Shown one piece after another: positions 8,552 to 16,943 of a stretch of 64,000 bases of DNA. The position numbers and the translations under genes were made by a program. The notes under the pieces are model-generated. The model was not told the origin of the DNA. It ran no database searches and saw only the letters and a program-made list of their open reading frames with translations. Numbering within the stretch: the first letter of the stretch is position 1; each line of letters opens with the position of its first letter. Origin of the DNA: Gaiellaceae bacterium (GTDB lineage: Bacteria; Actinomycetota; Thermoleophilia; Gaiellales; Gaiellaceae); assembly GCA_030446625.1 (NCBI GenBank), contig JAUJMY010000003.1, forward strand, positions 62,001-126,000, given 5' to 3'.

Positions 8552-9517
8552 GTGAGCTCGTTCCCGGTCACGCGGCTCCGGCGGCTGCGGCGGACGGCGC
8601 CGCTCCGGTCGCTGGTGCGGGAGACGAGGCTCGACCTCGACGACTTCGTGCTGCCGCTCTTCGTGGGGCCGGCGACGGACCCGAACGCGGCGCTGCCCGC
8701 CCTTGGGCGGCTCGCGGTCGACGACCTCGCCCGCGAGGTCGAGGAGTGCGCAGGCCTCGGCGTTTGCGCGTTCCTCCTGTTCGGGATCCCCGAGACGAAG
8801 GACGAGGAAGGAAGCGGTGCTTGGGACGAGGACGGGATCGTGCAGCGGGCGCTGCGGGAGCTCCGGCCACGCTTCCCGGAGCTCGTGCTCCTGACCGACG
8901 TCTGCCTGTGCGAGTACACGACGCACGGCCACTGCGGCGTCCTCGACGGCGACGAGATCGCGAACGACGAGTCGCTCGACCTCCTCGCGCGCACCGCCGT
9001 CAGTCATGCCGACGCGGGAGCCGACGCGGTGGCACCGAGCGACATGATGGATGGACGCGTGGCCGCGATCCGCGCCGCGCTGGACGAGGCGGGGCACGAG
9101 ACGACGCCGATCCTCTCGTACGCGGCGAAGTACGCCTCGGCATTCTACGGGCCGTTCCGCGAGGCGGCCGGCTCCGTCCCCTCGTTCGGCGACCGCCGCG
9201 GCTACCAGATGGATCCTGCGAACGTGCGCGAGGCGCTGCGCGAGTGCGCGCTCGATCTCGCGGAGGGCGCCGACGTCCTGATGGTGAAGCCGGCGCTCCC
9301 AAACCTCGACGTGATCCGCGCCGTGCGCGAGCGCTTCGACGTTCCCGTCGCCGCCTACAACGTCTCGGGCGAGTACGCGATGGTCAAGGCGGCCGCGCGC
9401 GAGGGCGCCCTCGACGAGCGGCAGGCGGCGCTCGAGTGCCTGACCGCGATCAAGCGTGCGGGTGCCGACGTCGTCGTCTCGTACTGGACGAAGGAGCTTG
9501 CGGCGTGGCTCGTTTGA
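8552..9517 (+). CDS. hemB: Porphobilinogen synthase (delta-aminolevulinate dehydratase)
   Basis: 321 aa, typical length. It condenses two 5-aminolevulinate molecules into porphobilinogen in haem synthesis. The metal site DVCLCEYTTHGHCG (about residues 116-129) has all three cysteines, so this is a zinc-dependent form, not the Mg/Asp form. The active-site lysines lie in YAAKYASAFYG (about 194) and LMVKPALP (about 246). GTG 8552 is set by the TAACCT box 7 bases upstream and by the conserved N-terminus FPVTRLRRLR. hemL lies 79 bases downstream on the same strand, giving consecutive steps of the same pathway. Confidence 0.97.
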   Translation: MSSFPVTRLRRLRRTAPLRSLVRETRLDLDDFVLPLFVGPATDPNAALPALGRLAVDDLAREVEECAGLGVCAFLLFGIPETKDEEGSGAWDEDGIVQRALRELRPRFPELVLLTDVCLCEYTTHGHCGVLDGDEIANDESLDLLARTAVSHADAGADAVAPSDMMDGRVAAIRAALDEAGHETTPILSYAAKYASAFYGPFREAAGSVPSFGDRRGYQMDPANVREALRECALDLAEGADVLMVKPALPNLDVIRAVRERFDVPVAAYNVSGEYAMVKAAAREGALDERQAALECLTAIKRAGADVVVSYWTKELAAWLV

Positions 9518-9596
9518 CCCCTCCTCGCAGCTGCTCGGGGCGCCTGAGCCGCGTCCATTGCGTCGTCCCTGCGCCCGTCAAACGAGGACGCGTAGC

Positions 9597-10874
9597 GTGG
9601 CTCTGAGGGAGCGCTCCGCCCTCTACCGGCGCGCGCTCGAGCTGATCCCCGGCGGCGTGAACTCGCCGGTGCGCGCGATGCGCGCGGTCGGGCTCGACGA
9701 GCCCTTGTTCGTGCGCCGCGGCGAGGGCGCGTACCTCGAGGACGTCGACGGCGAGCGGTACGTCGACTGGGTGCTCTCGTGGGGCCCGCTCCTCTTCGGC
9801 CATGCGGATCCGGAGACGGTCGAGGCGGTGCGCGAGGCTGCGCTGGACGGCACGAGCTTCGGCGCGCCGACGGAGCGCGAGGTCGAGCTCGCCGCCGAGA
9901 TCGCCGACGCGGTGCCGTCGGTCGAGATGGTGCGCCTCGTCTCGTCCGGGACGGAGGCGGCGATGAGCGCGATCCGGCTCGCACGGGCCTGCACGAGCCG
10001 CGACCGCGTGCTCAAGTTCGCCGGCTGCTATCACGGCCACGTCGACGCGCTGCTCGCGAGCGCCGGCTCGGGGTTCGCGACGCTCGGCATCCCGACGACG
10101 CCCGGCGTGCCGACCGCAGTCACCGCGGACACGATCGTCTGCCCGTACAACGACGTCGACGCGGTCGCGGGTGCCGTCGCGCGCTACGGCGAGGGTCTCG
10201 CCGCGATCGTCGTCGAGCCGGTCGCCGGGAACATGGGCGTCGTCCCGCCGGAGCCGGGCTTCCTCGAGACCCTGCGCATGCTCTGCGACGCCTCGGGCGC
10301 CCTCCTCGTCTTCGACGAGGTGATCACCGGCTTCCGCGTCGCACGCGGCGGCGCGCAGGAGCGCTTCGGCGTGACGCCGGACCTCACGATCCTCGGGAAG
10401 ATCGTCGGCGGCGGGCTTCCGCTCGCCGCGTTCGGCGGCCGGGGCGAGCTGATGGAGCGCCTGGCGCCGACCGGCGCGGTGTACCAGGCGGGCACCCTTT
10501 CCGGCAACCCGCTGGCGACGGCCGCCGGGCTCTCCGTCCTCCGTCGCCTGCGCGACGCCCGCGTGTACCAGGAGCTGGAGCGGCGCGGCGAGCGGCTGGA
10601 GCGCGGGCTCGAGGCCGCGGCCGGCGGGGAGGCGGTCGTGCAGCGCGTCGCCGCGATGGCGACGCTCTTCTGCCGCAGCGAGTCCGTCCGCGACTTCGAC
10701 GCCGCCGCCGCGAGCGACGTCGACCGCTACGGCGCGCTCTTCCGCCACCTGCTCGGGCGCGGCGTCTACGTCGCGCCGTCACAGTTCGAGGCGATGTTCG
10801 TCTCGCTCGCGCACGGCGACGCCGAGATCGACACCACGGTCGACGCGATTGGCGACTTCTTCTCCGCCGGCTGA
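9597..10874 (+). CDS. hemL: Glutamate-1-semialdehyde 2,1-aminomutase
   Basis: 425 aa. This PLP enzyme converts glutamate-1-semialdehyde into 5-aminolevulinate, the substrate of the adjacent HemB. Family signatures are the N-terminal IPGGVNSPVRA, SSGTEAAMSAIRLAR, YHGHVDALL, VFDEVITGFR and the PLP lysine in ILGKIVGGGLP (about residue 268). The GTG at 9597 has a purine-rich ACGAGGACG upstream and starts at the conserved ALRERSALYRRA. Its 3' end overlaps the next short gene by 26 bases. Confidence 0.97.
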   Translation: MALRERSALYRRALELIPGGVNSPVRAMRAVGLDEPLFVRRGEGAYLEDVDGERYVDWVLSWGPLLFGHADPETVEAVREAALDGTSFGAPTEREVELAAEIADAVPSVEMVRLVSSGTEAAMSAIRLARACTSRDRVLKFAGCYHGHVDALLASAGSGFATLGIPTTPGVPTAVTADTIVCPYNDVDAVAGAVARYGEGLAAIVVEPVAGNMGVVPPEPGFLETLRMLCDASGALLVFDEVITGFRVARGGAQERFGVTPDLTILGKIVGGGLPLAAFGGRGELMERLAPTGAVYQAGTLSGNPLATAAGLSVLRRLRDARVYQELERRGERLERGLEAAAGGEAVVQRVAAMATLFCRSESVRDFDAAAASDVDRYGALFRHLLGRGVYVAPSQFEAMFVSLAHGDAEIDTTVDAIGDFFSAG

Positions 10875-11322
10875 CCTCTGGGCGCAGCTCGCGCAGGAGG
10901 CAGAGCGGGAGAGCCCGTTCTGGCGACACGCGCTGCGGCCGCACGACGAGCGGGAGCACGAAGCGGTCTTCTCCCCGCTCGCGCCGCCGAGGTTCGCGCT
11001 CGGGCTCGAGACGATCTACGAGGGCTATCTCGTGCACTACGGGCGGCCGCGTCTCTTCGCACCGCCCGATCCCGACGCTGCGCTGCTCGTCGGCGACTAC
11101 CTCTACGCGCACGGGCTCGTCCGCATCGCGGAGCTCGGCGACGTGGACGCGGTGCGCCAGCTCGCGGAGCTCGTCTCGGTGTGTGCGCACCTGCGCGCCG
11201 AAGGGGCGGCGGGAGACGCCGAGGCGTGGGTGCGTGCCGCAGCGCGCCTCGCCGGGCGCGAGCCGGACCCCGAGGCGGTCGAGCGGGCGCTCGCCGCGCA
11301 CGCGGCACGGTTCACTCGCTAG
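10849..11322 (+). CDS. Short protein resembling the middle of a polyprenyl synthetase
   Basis: 157 aa from TTG 10849, overlapping hemL by 26 bases; the start is not certain. The central part (VGDYLYAHGLVRIAELGD, then AVRQLAELVSVC) closely parallels the segment of the trans-prenyltransferase encoded at 16.9 kb (TGDYLFGRAFAELATTGD, then AVRVLATAAVC). Both aspartate-rich motifs needed for catalysis are absent. It could be an inactive or regulatory prenyl-synthase subunit, or a decayed copy. The similarity is my own side-by-side reading of two sequences in this window. Confidence 0.55.
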   Translation: MATSSPPADLWAQLAQEAERESPFWRHALRPHDEREHEAVFSPLAPPRFALGLETIYEGYLVHYGRPRLFAPPDPDAALLVGDYLYAHGLVRIAELGDVDAVRQLAELVSVCAHLRAEGAAGDAEAWVRAAARLAGREPDPEAVERALAAHAARFTR

Positions 11323-11325
11323 AGT
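11320..11325 (+). promoter_or_regulatory. Leaderless-type -10 element
   Basis: TAGAGT, then 6 bases, then GTG 11332. The TAG is also the stop codon of the preceding gene. Confidence 0.5.
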
Positions 11326-11331
11326 CGGCGC

Positions 11332-11490
11332 GTGCTCGACGCCCTCGCGCTCTCCCTCCCGCTCGCGTCCGAGGACGCCGCCGAGGAGGGCTTCAAGATC
11401 ATCGTCGCGATGCTGCTCGTCGGGCTCACGTTCCTCGCCGTGATCGCGCTCGGCGAGCTCAGCCGCTGGCTGCGGCACCGGCGCCACTAG
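11332..11490 (+). CDS. Small single-pass membrane protein (52 aa)
   Basis: Short gene: GTG start placed 6 bases after a TAGAGT box, TAG stop at 11488-11490. The N-terminal part is acidic (LASEDAAEEGFK), followed by one hydrophobic helix (IIVAMLLVGLTFLAVIALG, about residues 23-41) and a basic C-terminal tail (SRWLRHRRH), which predicts the C-terminus in the cytoplasm. I do not recognise the family. It lies between hemL and ubiD with its own promoter. The clear topology and the promoter argue that it is real despite its size. Confidence 0.6.
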   Translation: MLDALALSLPLASEDAAEEGFKIIVAMLLVGLTFLAVIALGELSRWLRHRRH

Positions 11491-11515
11491 CGCCGGAACG
11501 CCGCACCTCGGCCAC

Positions 11516-11521
11516 TAGACT
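11516..11521 (+). promoter_or_regulatory. Leaderless-type -10 element for ubiD
   Basis: TAGACT, then 6 bases, then GTG 11528. Confidence 0.55.
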
Positions 11522-11527
11522 GGCCTC

Positions 11528-13024
11528 GTGGCCCCTCCCTCGGACCTGCGCGAGTGGATCGCGCTGCTCGAGCGCGAGGGAGAGCTCGTCCGGGTGAGCG
11601 CCGAGGTCGACCCGGACCTCGAGATCACCGAGATCGTCGACCGCACGGTGAAGGCGGGCGGCCCCGCGCTGCTTTTCGAGAACCCGAAGGCGCGCCACCC
11701 GCTGCTGATCAACCAGTTCGGCACCGAGCGCCGGATGTGCATGGCGTTCGGCGTCGAGCGGCTCGACGACGTCGCCGAGCGCCTCACGGACGTCCTCGAG
11801 ATGCAGCCGCCGGAGGGCCTCGCCGAGAAGCTGCGCGGGCTGAAGAAGCTGAAGTCGATCGCGGACTCGCGTCCCAGGAGCGTGCGCAGCGGCGCGTGCC
11901 AGGAGGTCGTGCTCACCGGCGACGACGTCGACCTCGGCCTGCTGCCGATCCAGCGCTGCTGGCCGGGCGACCCGGCGCCCTTCATCACGCTCCCGGCCGT
12001 GATCACGCGGGACCCGCGCAACGGCAACCGGAACGTCGGCATGTACCGCATGCAGAAGATCGACCGCCGCTCGACGTTCATGCACTGGCAGATCCACAAG
12101 GACGGCCGCGCGGACTACCTGTTCACGGACGACCGGCTCGACGTCGCCGTCGCCCTCGGTCTGGACCCGATCACGGCGTACTCGGCCTCCGCGCCGCTCC
12201 CGAAGCACATCGACGAGCTGATGCTCGCGGGCTTCCTGCGCGGCGAGCCGGTCGAGCTCGTGCGCGCGAAGACGGTCCACCTCGAGGTGCCCGCCAACGC
12301 GGAGATCGTCCTCGAGGGCTACGTCCGCAGGGGCGAGCTCGGCGACGAGGGGCCCTTCGGCGACCACACCGGCTTCTACACCGCGCCCGAGCCGTTCCCG
12401 GTCTTCCACGTCACTGCGATCACGATGCGCCGCGACGCGATCTACCCGTCGATCGTGGTCGGCAAGCCGCCGCAGGAGGACGCGTGGCTCGGGAAGGCGA
12501 CGGAGCGGATCTTCCTGCCGGCGATCAAGATGACCGTGCCCGAGATCGTGGACTACGACCTCCCGGTCGCGGGCGTCTTCCACAACTGCGTGATCGTCTC
12601 GATCAAGAAGGCGTTCCCCGGCCACGCGCGCAAGGTGATCCACGCGGTCTGGGGCCTGGGGATGCTGTCGCTCACGAAGTCCGTCGTGGTCGTCGACGCG
12701 CACGTGAACGTGCACGACTACGAGGAGGTCTTCTTCTACGTCGGCGCGAACGTCGACCCGAAGCGCGACCTCGTCGTCTCCGAGGGGCCGCTCGACCACT
12801 TGGATCACGCGCCCACGCTCCAGTTCGTCGGCGGGAAGCTCGGGATCGACGCGACCGCGAAGGGGCCGGCCGAGGGAACGCGCCCGTGGCCGGAGGAGAT
12901 CCGGATGACGGCCGCGATCCGCGAGCTCGTCGACCGGCGCTGGCAGGAGTACGGGATCGGCGGCGGCAGCGGGCACGCCGCGAACGGCCGCCGCGGCGCG
13001 TTGCGTCAACTGTTACGTCGTTGA
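11528..13024 (+). CDS. ubiD: UbiD-family prenylated-FMN decarboxylase (likely menaquinone pathway)
   Basis: 498 aa. UbiD enzymes decarboxylate aromatic acids using prenylated FMN made by UbiX, which is encoded 4 kb downstream. Conserved elements include the N-terminal DLREWIALLEREGELVRV, NVGMYRMQ, the GPFGDHTGFY segment with conserved acidic residues, and the C-terminal ITKSVVVVDAHVNVHDYEEV-like region (here LTKSVVVVDAHVNVHDYEEV). With mqnE, mqnA and mqnC in the same cluster, the likely role is decarboxylation of the prenylated naphthoate in futalosine-type menaquinone synthesis (MqnL role). That assignment is from context. Confidence 0.88.
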   Translation: MAPPSDLREWIALLEREGELVRVSAEVDPDLEITEIVDRTVKAGGPALLFENPKARHPLLINQFGTERRMCMAFGVERLDDVAERLTDVLEMQPPEGLAEKLRGLKKLKSIADSRPRSVRSGACQEVVLTGDDVDLGLLPIQRCWPGDPAPFITLPAVITRDPRNGNRNVGMYRMQKIDRRSTFMHWQIHKDGRADYLFTDDRLDVAVALGLDPITAYSASAPLPKHIDELMLAGFLRGEPVELVRAKTVHLEVPANAEIVLEGYVRRGELGDEGPFGDHTGFYTAPEPFPVFHVTAITMRRDAIYPSIVVGKPPQEDAWLGKATERIFLPAIKMTVPEIVDYDLPVAGVFHNCVIVSIKKAFPGHARKVIHAVWGLGMLSLTKSVVVVDAHVNVHDYEEVFFYVGANVDPKRDLVVSEGPLDHLDHAPTLQFVGGKLGIDATAKGPAEGTRPWPEEIRMTAAIRELVDRRWQEYGIGGGSGHAANGRRGALRQLLRR

Positions 13025-13050
13025 CGTGAAAAGTCGCCAGCGGAGACAAT
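13021..13050 (+). promoter_or_regulatory. Promoter of the cytochrome bc complex genes
   Basis: TTGACG (13021-13026), 18 bases, GACAAT (13045-13050), then 7 bases to GTG 13058. The -35 box overlaps the ubiD stop. One of the few sites here with both boxes recognisable. Confidence 0.55.
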
Positions 13051-13057
13051 CGCGGTA

Positions 13058-14014
13058 GTGGAACCCCCCGCGGGTCAACACCGGCCGCACGCGCCGCCGC
13101 CGAGCCTCTGGCCCGTCGGCTTCGCCGTCGGCATCGCGGTTCTCCTGACGGGCGTCATCCTGGGGTGGGTCGTCGTCGCGATCGGCGCTCTGCTGACCGC
13201 GATCTTCGGCTTCCTGTGGGTGCGCGACGTCACCGGCGGGCTGCGGACGGTGCCGGACGTCGAGCCCGAGCGGCGCGAGGTTGCGCCGCCGGCTGCCCCG
13301 ATCCGCGCCGACGAAGGCGGCGCGGGCATGGTCGCGTCCTCCGAGTCGGAGATCGAGCGCTTCCCACGCAGCAAGTTCCTCGAGGGCGCGACGCTCGGGC
13401 TCGGGGCCGCGATCGGCGGCGTCGTGACGGCGCCGGTGCTCGGGTTCGCCGTGCTGCCGGCGTTCCGCGGCGGCGAGCACGAGGAGGTCGACGTCGGCGC
13501 AGTCGACGATTTCCCGGAGAAAGAGTGGATGATCACGACGTTCCGGCTCGACCCCGACCTCGGCGACGTCACGGCGCGGACGGCGTACGTCCGCAACAAC
13601 GGGATGCTCGACGGGCGGCCGAGCTTCACGATCGTGTCGAACCGCTGTGTCCACCTCGGCTGCCCCGTGCAGCCGAACGGGCCCGCCGAGGACAAGGGGA
13701 CGCAGTTCGACAACAAGGGGCGTCCGAACCAGGTCATCCGCGTCCCGACGAAGCCCGCGGGCTTCGGCTGCCCCTGCCACGGCGGCCAGTACGACACGGA
13801 GGGGAACCCGACGGCAGGTCCGCCCGTGCGGGCGCTCGACCGCTTCGAGTTCTCGATCCGCGGCGGACGGCTCTTCATCGGGAAGCCGTACAGCGTCGGC
13901 GGTGTCAGGGGCGAGGCCGCGGACGCCGTGATCCGCAGGTACGACCACGTCCTCCCCGGTGTGCACGTCGAGGGCCCGTCCGCGCTCATGTACCCGCTCG
14001 AGCCGCCGAGGTGA
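13058..14014 (+). CDS. qcrA: Rieske iron-sulfur subunit of the menaquinol:cytochrome c reductase, with extra N-terminal membrane hairpin
   Basis: 318 aa. The [2Fe-2S] ligands are present: CVHLGC (about residues 198-203) and CPCHG (about 238-242), with a long insertion between them. It accepts electrons from menaquinol at the cytochrome b subunit. The N-terminus has two hydrophobic helices (SLWPVGFAVGIAVLLTGVIL and VVVAIGALLTAIFGFLWV), then a charged linker with SKFLEGATLGLGAAIGGVV, the usual Rieske anchor. The extra hairpin resembles that of actinobacterial oxidase subunit IV proteins. First gene of the qcrA-qcrB-qcrC set. Confidence 0.92.
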   Translation: MEPPAGQHRPHAPPPSLWPVGFAVGIAVLLTGVILGWVVVAIGALLTAIFGFLWVRDVTGGLRTVPDVEPERREVAPPAAPIRADEGGAGMVASSESEIERFPRSKFLEGATLGLGAAIGGVVTAPVLGFAVLPAFRGGEHEEVDVGAVDDFPEKEWMITTFRLDPDLGDVTARTAYVRNNGMLDGRPSFTIVSNRCVHLGCPVQPNGPAEDKGTQFDNKGRPNQVIRVPTKPAGFGCPCHGGQYDTEGNPTAGPPVRALDRFEFSIRGGRLFIGKPYSVGGVRGEAADAVIRRYDHVLPGVHVEGPSALMYPLEPPR

Positions 14015-14021
14015 GGCGCTA

Positions 14022-14831
14022 GTGCCCCGCGCGAAGTCGGCCCGGCGCCAGCAGATCGAGCGCGCCGTCCTCTACCCGCTCGACTGGCTGGAGGAGCGCT
14101 CCGGCCTGATCGGGGGCGTCAAGTACTTCATCTTCCGGAAGGTCCCGCAGGACATCGGCTGGCCGCAGACGCTCGGCTCCGCCACGCTCACGGCGTTCAT
14201 CGTGCAGGCGGTCACCGGCGCGATCCTCGCGATGTACTACAAGCCCCACCCGGAGACCGCCTACGAGTCGATCCGCTACATCACGAACGACCTCACGCTC
14301 GGCTGGCTCGTCCGCGGGATGCACCGCTGGGGCGCGAGCGTGTTCATCATCCTGATGTTCTTCCACATGGCGCGCGTCTTCCTGTACGGCGCGTACAAGT
14401 ACCCGCGGGAGCTGAACTGGATCATCGGCGTCCTGCTGCTCGCGCTCGGGATGTTCGAGGGCTTCACGGGGTACCTGCTGCCGTGGGACCAGACCTCGTA
14501 CTGGGCCTCCGTCGTCGGGATCAACATCAACGGCACCGCGCCCTTCCTCGGGCCGTTCCTCGCGCAGTTCCTCCAGGGGGGCGCCGAGATCGGGGCGGAC
14601 ACGATCAGCCGCTTCTACGCGCTGCACATGCTCCTGCTCCCGGGCGCGCTCTTCGCGCTGATCGGGCTCCATCTCTACCTCGTGATCCGGCTCGGCGTGA
14701 CGTCGCCGCCGTGGTCCCCGGAGGCCGCCGGCCGTGACCGCGCGGAGGTCGCGCCGACGACGAACGGTCGCGCCGGCCTCGTCCGCCCCGGCTCGCGCGG
14801 CGGCCTCACGCGGACGGGCGTGCGCAAGTAG
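14022..14831 (+). CDS. qcrB: Cytochrome b, N-terminal (b6-like) subunit
   Basis: 269 aa from GTG 14022, 7 bases after qcrA. It has four transmembrane helices with bis-His haem ligation: His near 101 and 115 in HRWGASVFIILMFFHMARV and near 203 and 217 in HMLLLPGALFALIGLHLYLV. GYLLPWDQTSYWASVVG is the quinol-site region. It carries only the first half of cytochrome b, as in cytochrome b6 of bacilli and cyanobacteria, not the full-length b of most Actinobacteria. The C-terminal tail (about residues 235-269) is polar and poorly conserved. The remaining helices are in the next gene. Confidence 0.94.
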   Translation: MPRAKSARRQQIERAVLYPLDWLEERSGLIGGVKYFIFRKVPQDIGWPQTLGSATLTAFIVQAVTGAILAMYYKPHPETAYESIRYITNDLTLGWLVRGMHRWGASVFIILMFFHMARVFLYGAYKYPRELNWIIGVLLLALGMFEGFTGYLLPWDQTSYWASVVGININGTAPFLGPFLAQFLQGGAEIGADTISRFYALHMLLLPGALFALIGLHLYLVIRLGVTSPPWSPEAAGRDRAEVAPTTNGRAGLVRPGSRGGLTRTGVRK

Positions 14832-14834
14832 CTC

Positions 14835-15665
14835 ATGGCGGTACGGAGCCCACTCGAGCAGCGGCGCGCGCAGCACCAGCGCTACAAGGAGGACGTCCAG
14901 CGGACGGGGAAGCCTTTCTACCCGTGGGCGATGTTCCACGACACGGTGATGAGCCTCGTCGTCGTCTCCGTGATCGTCGCCCTCGCCTGCATCTGGTACT
15001 TCACCTCGGGCGAGAGCCCCGGCGAGCCCGGTCTCCTCGGCCCGCGCTTCACGTCGGAGGCGGATCCGGGGACGACGAGCTTCATTCCGCGGCCCGACTG
15101 GTACTTCTACTTCCTCTTCTACCTGCTGCGGATCTTCAAGTGGCCGGAGTCGGTGATCCTCGGCACGGTCGGGATCCCGACGATCCTGCTCCTGCTCATG
15201 CTCGCGCTCCCGTTTCTCGACGTCCGGCGCGAGCGGCGGCTGCTGCGGCGCCCGGTCGCCGTCGTCGCCGCGATCCTCGTCGTCCTCTCGATGGGGATCC
15301 TCACCTACAAGGGCGCGACGACGGAGGAGTCGCTCGGCGGCGACGAGGCGCTGATCGAAGAGTGGATGGAGGCGAACAACCTGCCGGAGGAGGCGCGCGC
15401 CGGGGCCGTGCTCTACGCCGAGACCGGCTGCCAGCAGTGCCATCTGTACCTCGGCGCGGGCTCGGCGAACCTGGGCGCGCCCGAGCTGACCGCGATCGGT
15501 GCGGAAGGCGGCAAGGGCGTCGACTACTTCGCCCGCTACATCGGCAACCCGCGGCAGTTCGGCAACACGGTGATGCCGATCTACGGGGAGAGCCTCAGCG
15601 AGGAGAACCTGAGGCAGATGGGGATCTTCCTCGACGCGTCGAAGGGGCCCGGCGGCGGCGGCTAG
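14835..15665 (+). CDS. qcrC: Cytochrome b C-terminal part fused to a cytochrome c domain
   Basis: 276 aa, 3 bases after qcrB. The N-terminal two thirds hold three transmembrane helices and the PRPDWYFYFLFYLLRIFKWP block of subunit IV/cytochrome b C-terminus (the PEWY-equivalent here reads PDWY). The C-terminal domain has one haem c site, CQQCH at about residues 199-203, and a candidate axial Met in VMPIYG (about 245). This subunit-IV/cytochrome-c fusion is the QcrC arrangement of Bacillus. It passes electrons from the Rieske centre to the terminal oxidase. Confidence 0.93.
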   Translation: MAVRSPLEQRRAQHQRYKEDVQRTGKPFYPWAMFHDTVMSLVVVSVIVALACIWYFTSGESPGEPGLLGPRFTSEADPGTTSFIPRPDWYFYFLFYLLRIFKWPESVILGTVGIPTILLLLMLALPFLDVRRERRLLRRPVAVVAAILVVLSMGILTYKGATTEESLGGDEALIEEWMEANNLPEEARAGAVLYAETGCQQCHLYLGAGSANLGAPELTAIGAEGGKGVDYFARYIGNPRQFGNTVMPIYGESLSEENLRQMGIFLDASKGPGGGG

Positions 15666-15675
15666 GCGCCGCACC

Positions 15676-16263
15676 GTGCGCGTCTTCCTCGGCATCACCG
15701 GCGCATCGGGAGCGCCGTACGCGGCGCGGCTCGCGCACGCGCTCGTCGCCGCGGAGTGCGAGGTCGGCATCAGCGCGTCGAGTGCCGGCGTCGAGGTGCT
15801 CGCGACGGAGCTCTACGGCGATGCGCGGCTGCCCCGCGACGAGGTGCTCGCGCGCTTCACGGAGGGGCTGGGCGACGCCGCGACGGTCTACGACCCGGGC
15901 GACTACAAGTCGCCGTACGCGAGCGGGTCGGCGAAGGTGGACGGCTACGTGATCTGCCCGTGCTCGATGTCGACGGTCGGAACCGTCGCCGCGGGCGCGA
16001 TGGCGAACCTGATCCACCGTGCGGCGAGCGTCGCGCTGAAGGAGGGGCGGCGGCTCGTGCTCGTCCCGCGCGAGACGCCGCTCTCGGCGATCCACCTCGA
16101 GGGGCTCCTGAAGCTGCGGCAGGCCGGCGCCGTGATCCTCTTCGCCGCGCCCGGCTTCTACCACGGCGCCGAGTCGATCGAAGACCTCGTCGACTTCCTC
16201 GTCGGCCGCTGCCTCGACCAGCTCGGGCTCGACAACGCGCTGATCCCGAGGTGGGGCGAATGA
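15676..16263 (+). CDS. ubiX: Flavin prenyltransferase (UbiX family)
   Basis: 195 aa, normal for UbiX. It makes prenylated FMN from FMN and dimethylallyl phosphate, the cofactor of UbiD enzymes. Diagnostic segments are GITGASGAPYAARLA at the N-terminus, PCSMSTVGTVAAGAMANLIHRAA (flavin and prenyl site) in the middle and LVPRETPLSAIHLE. The GTG 15676 follows qcrC by 10 bases; the stop overlaps the ATG of menG (ATGA). It probably serves the UbiD encoded at 11.5 kb. Confidence 0.95.
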   Translation: MRVFLGITGASGAPYAARLAHALVAAECEVGISASSAGVEVLATELYGDARLPRDEVLARFTEGLGDAATVYDPGDYKSPYASGSAKVDGYVICPCSMSTVGTVAAGAMANLIHRAASVALKEGRRLVLVPRETPLSAIHLEGLLKLRQAGAVILFAAPGFYHGAESIEDLVDFLVGRCLDQLGLDNALIPRWGE

Positions 16264-16943
16264 CCGTCGAGACGGGTCGTCTCGCCCCGGACGCGGTGCG
16301 GACGATGTTCGACCGGATCGCGCCCGTCTACGACGTGATGAACCACGTGATGAGCGCGGGGCTCGACGTACGCTGGCGGCGGGCGACCGTGCGCGCCGTG
16401 GTGCGACCGCGCGACCGCGTCCTCGACGCGGCGTGCGGGACCGGCGACCTGGCGCTCGAGGCCGCGCGAGCCGGAGCGCGCGTCACCGGCCTCGACTTCT
16501 CGCCCCGGATGCTCGAGCGTGCGCGGCGGAAGGCGCCCGCCGTCGAGTGGGTCGAGGGCGACCTGCTCGCGCTCCCGTTCGCCGACGGCAGCTTCGACGC
16601 CGCGACCGTCGGCTTCGGCGTGCGCAACGTCGCCGATCTCGAGCGGGCGCTGCGCGAGTTGGCGCGGGTGCTACGCGAGGGCGGGCGGCTCGGGATCCTC
16701 GAGATCACGCGCCCGCGCGGGGCGCTGCGCGTCTTCTACTCGCTCTGGTTCGACCGCGTCGTGCCGCTGCTCGGGAAGGTGCTTCAGGGCGGGGCGGCGT
16801 ACACGTACCTCCCGGCGAGCGTGCGCCGCTGCCCGGAGCCGGAGGAGCTGGCCTCCGTCCTGCGCGGCGCGGGCTTCGAGGGCGTGCGGTACGAGCTCTT
16901 CGCGGGCGGGCTCGTCGCGCTCCACGTGGCGGAAGCGCGATGA
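16260..16943 (+). CDS. menG: Demethylmenaquinone methyltransferase (MenG/UbiE)
   Basis: 227 aa from ATG 16260, which overlaps the ubiX stop. SAM-dependent C-methylation of demethylmenaquinone is the last step of menaquinone synthesis. Family marks are VRTMFDRIAPVYDVMNHVMS at the N-terminus, the SAM motif VLDAACGTGDLALEAA (about residues 56-71), VGFGVRNVADLERAL and EITRPRG. The downstream prenyl synthase start overlaps its stop (ATGA), so ubiX, menG and the prenyl synthase are translationally coupled. Confidence 0.94.
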   Translation: MTVETGRLAPDAVRTMFDRIAPVYDVMNHVMSAGLDVRWRRATVRAVVRPRDRVLDAACGTGDLALEAARAGARVTGLDFSPRMLERARRKAPAVEWVEGDLLALPFADGSFDAATVGFGVRNVADLERALRELARVLREGGRLGILEITRPRGALRVFYSLWFDRVVPLLGKVLQGGAAYTYLPASVRRCPEPEELASVLRGAGFEGVRYELFAGGLVALHVAEAR

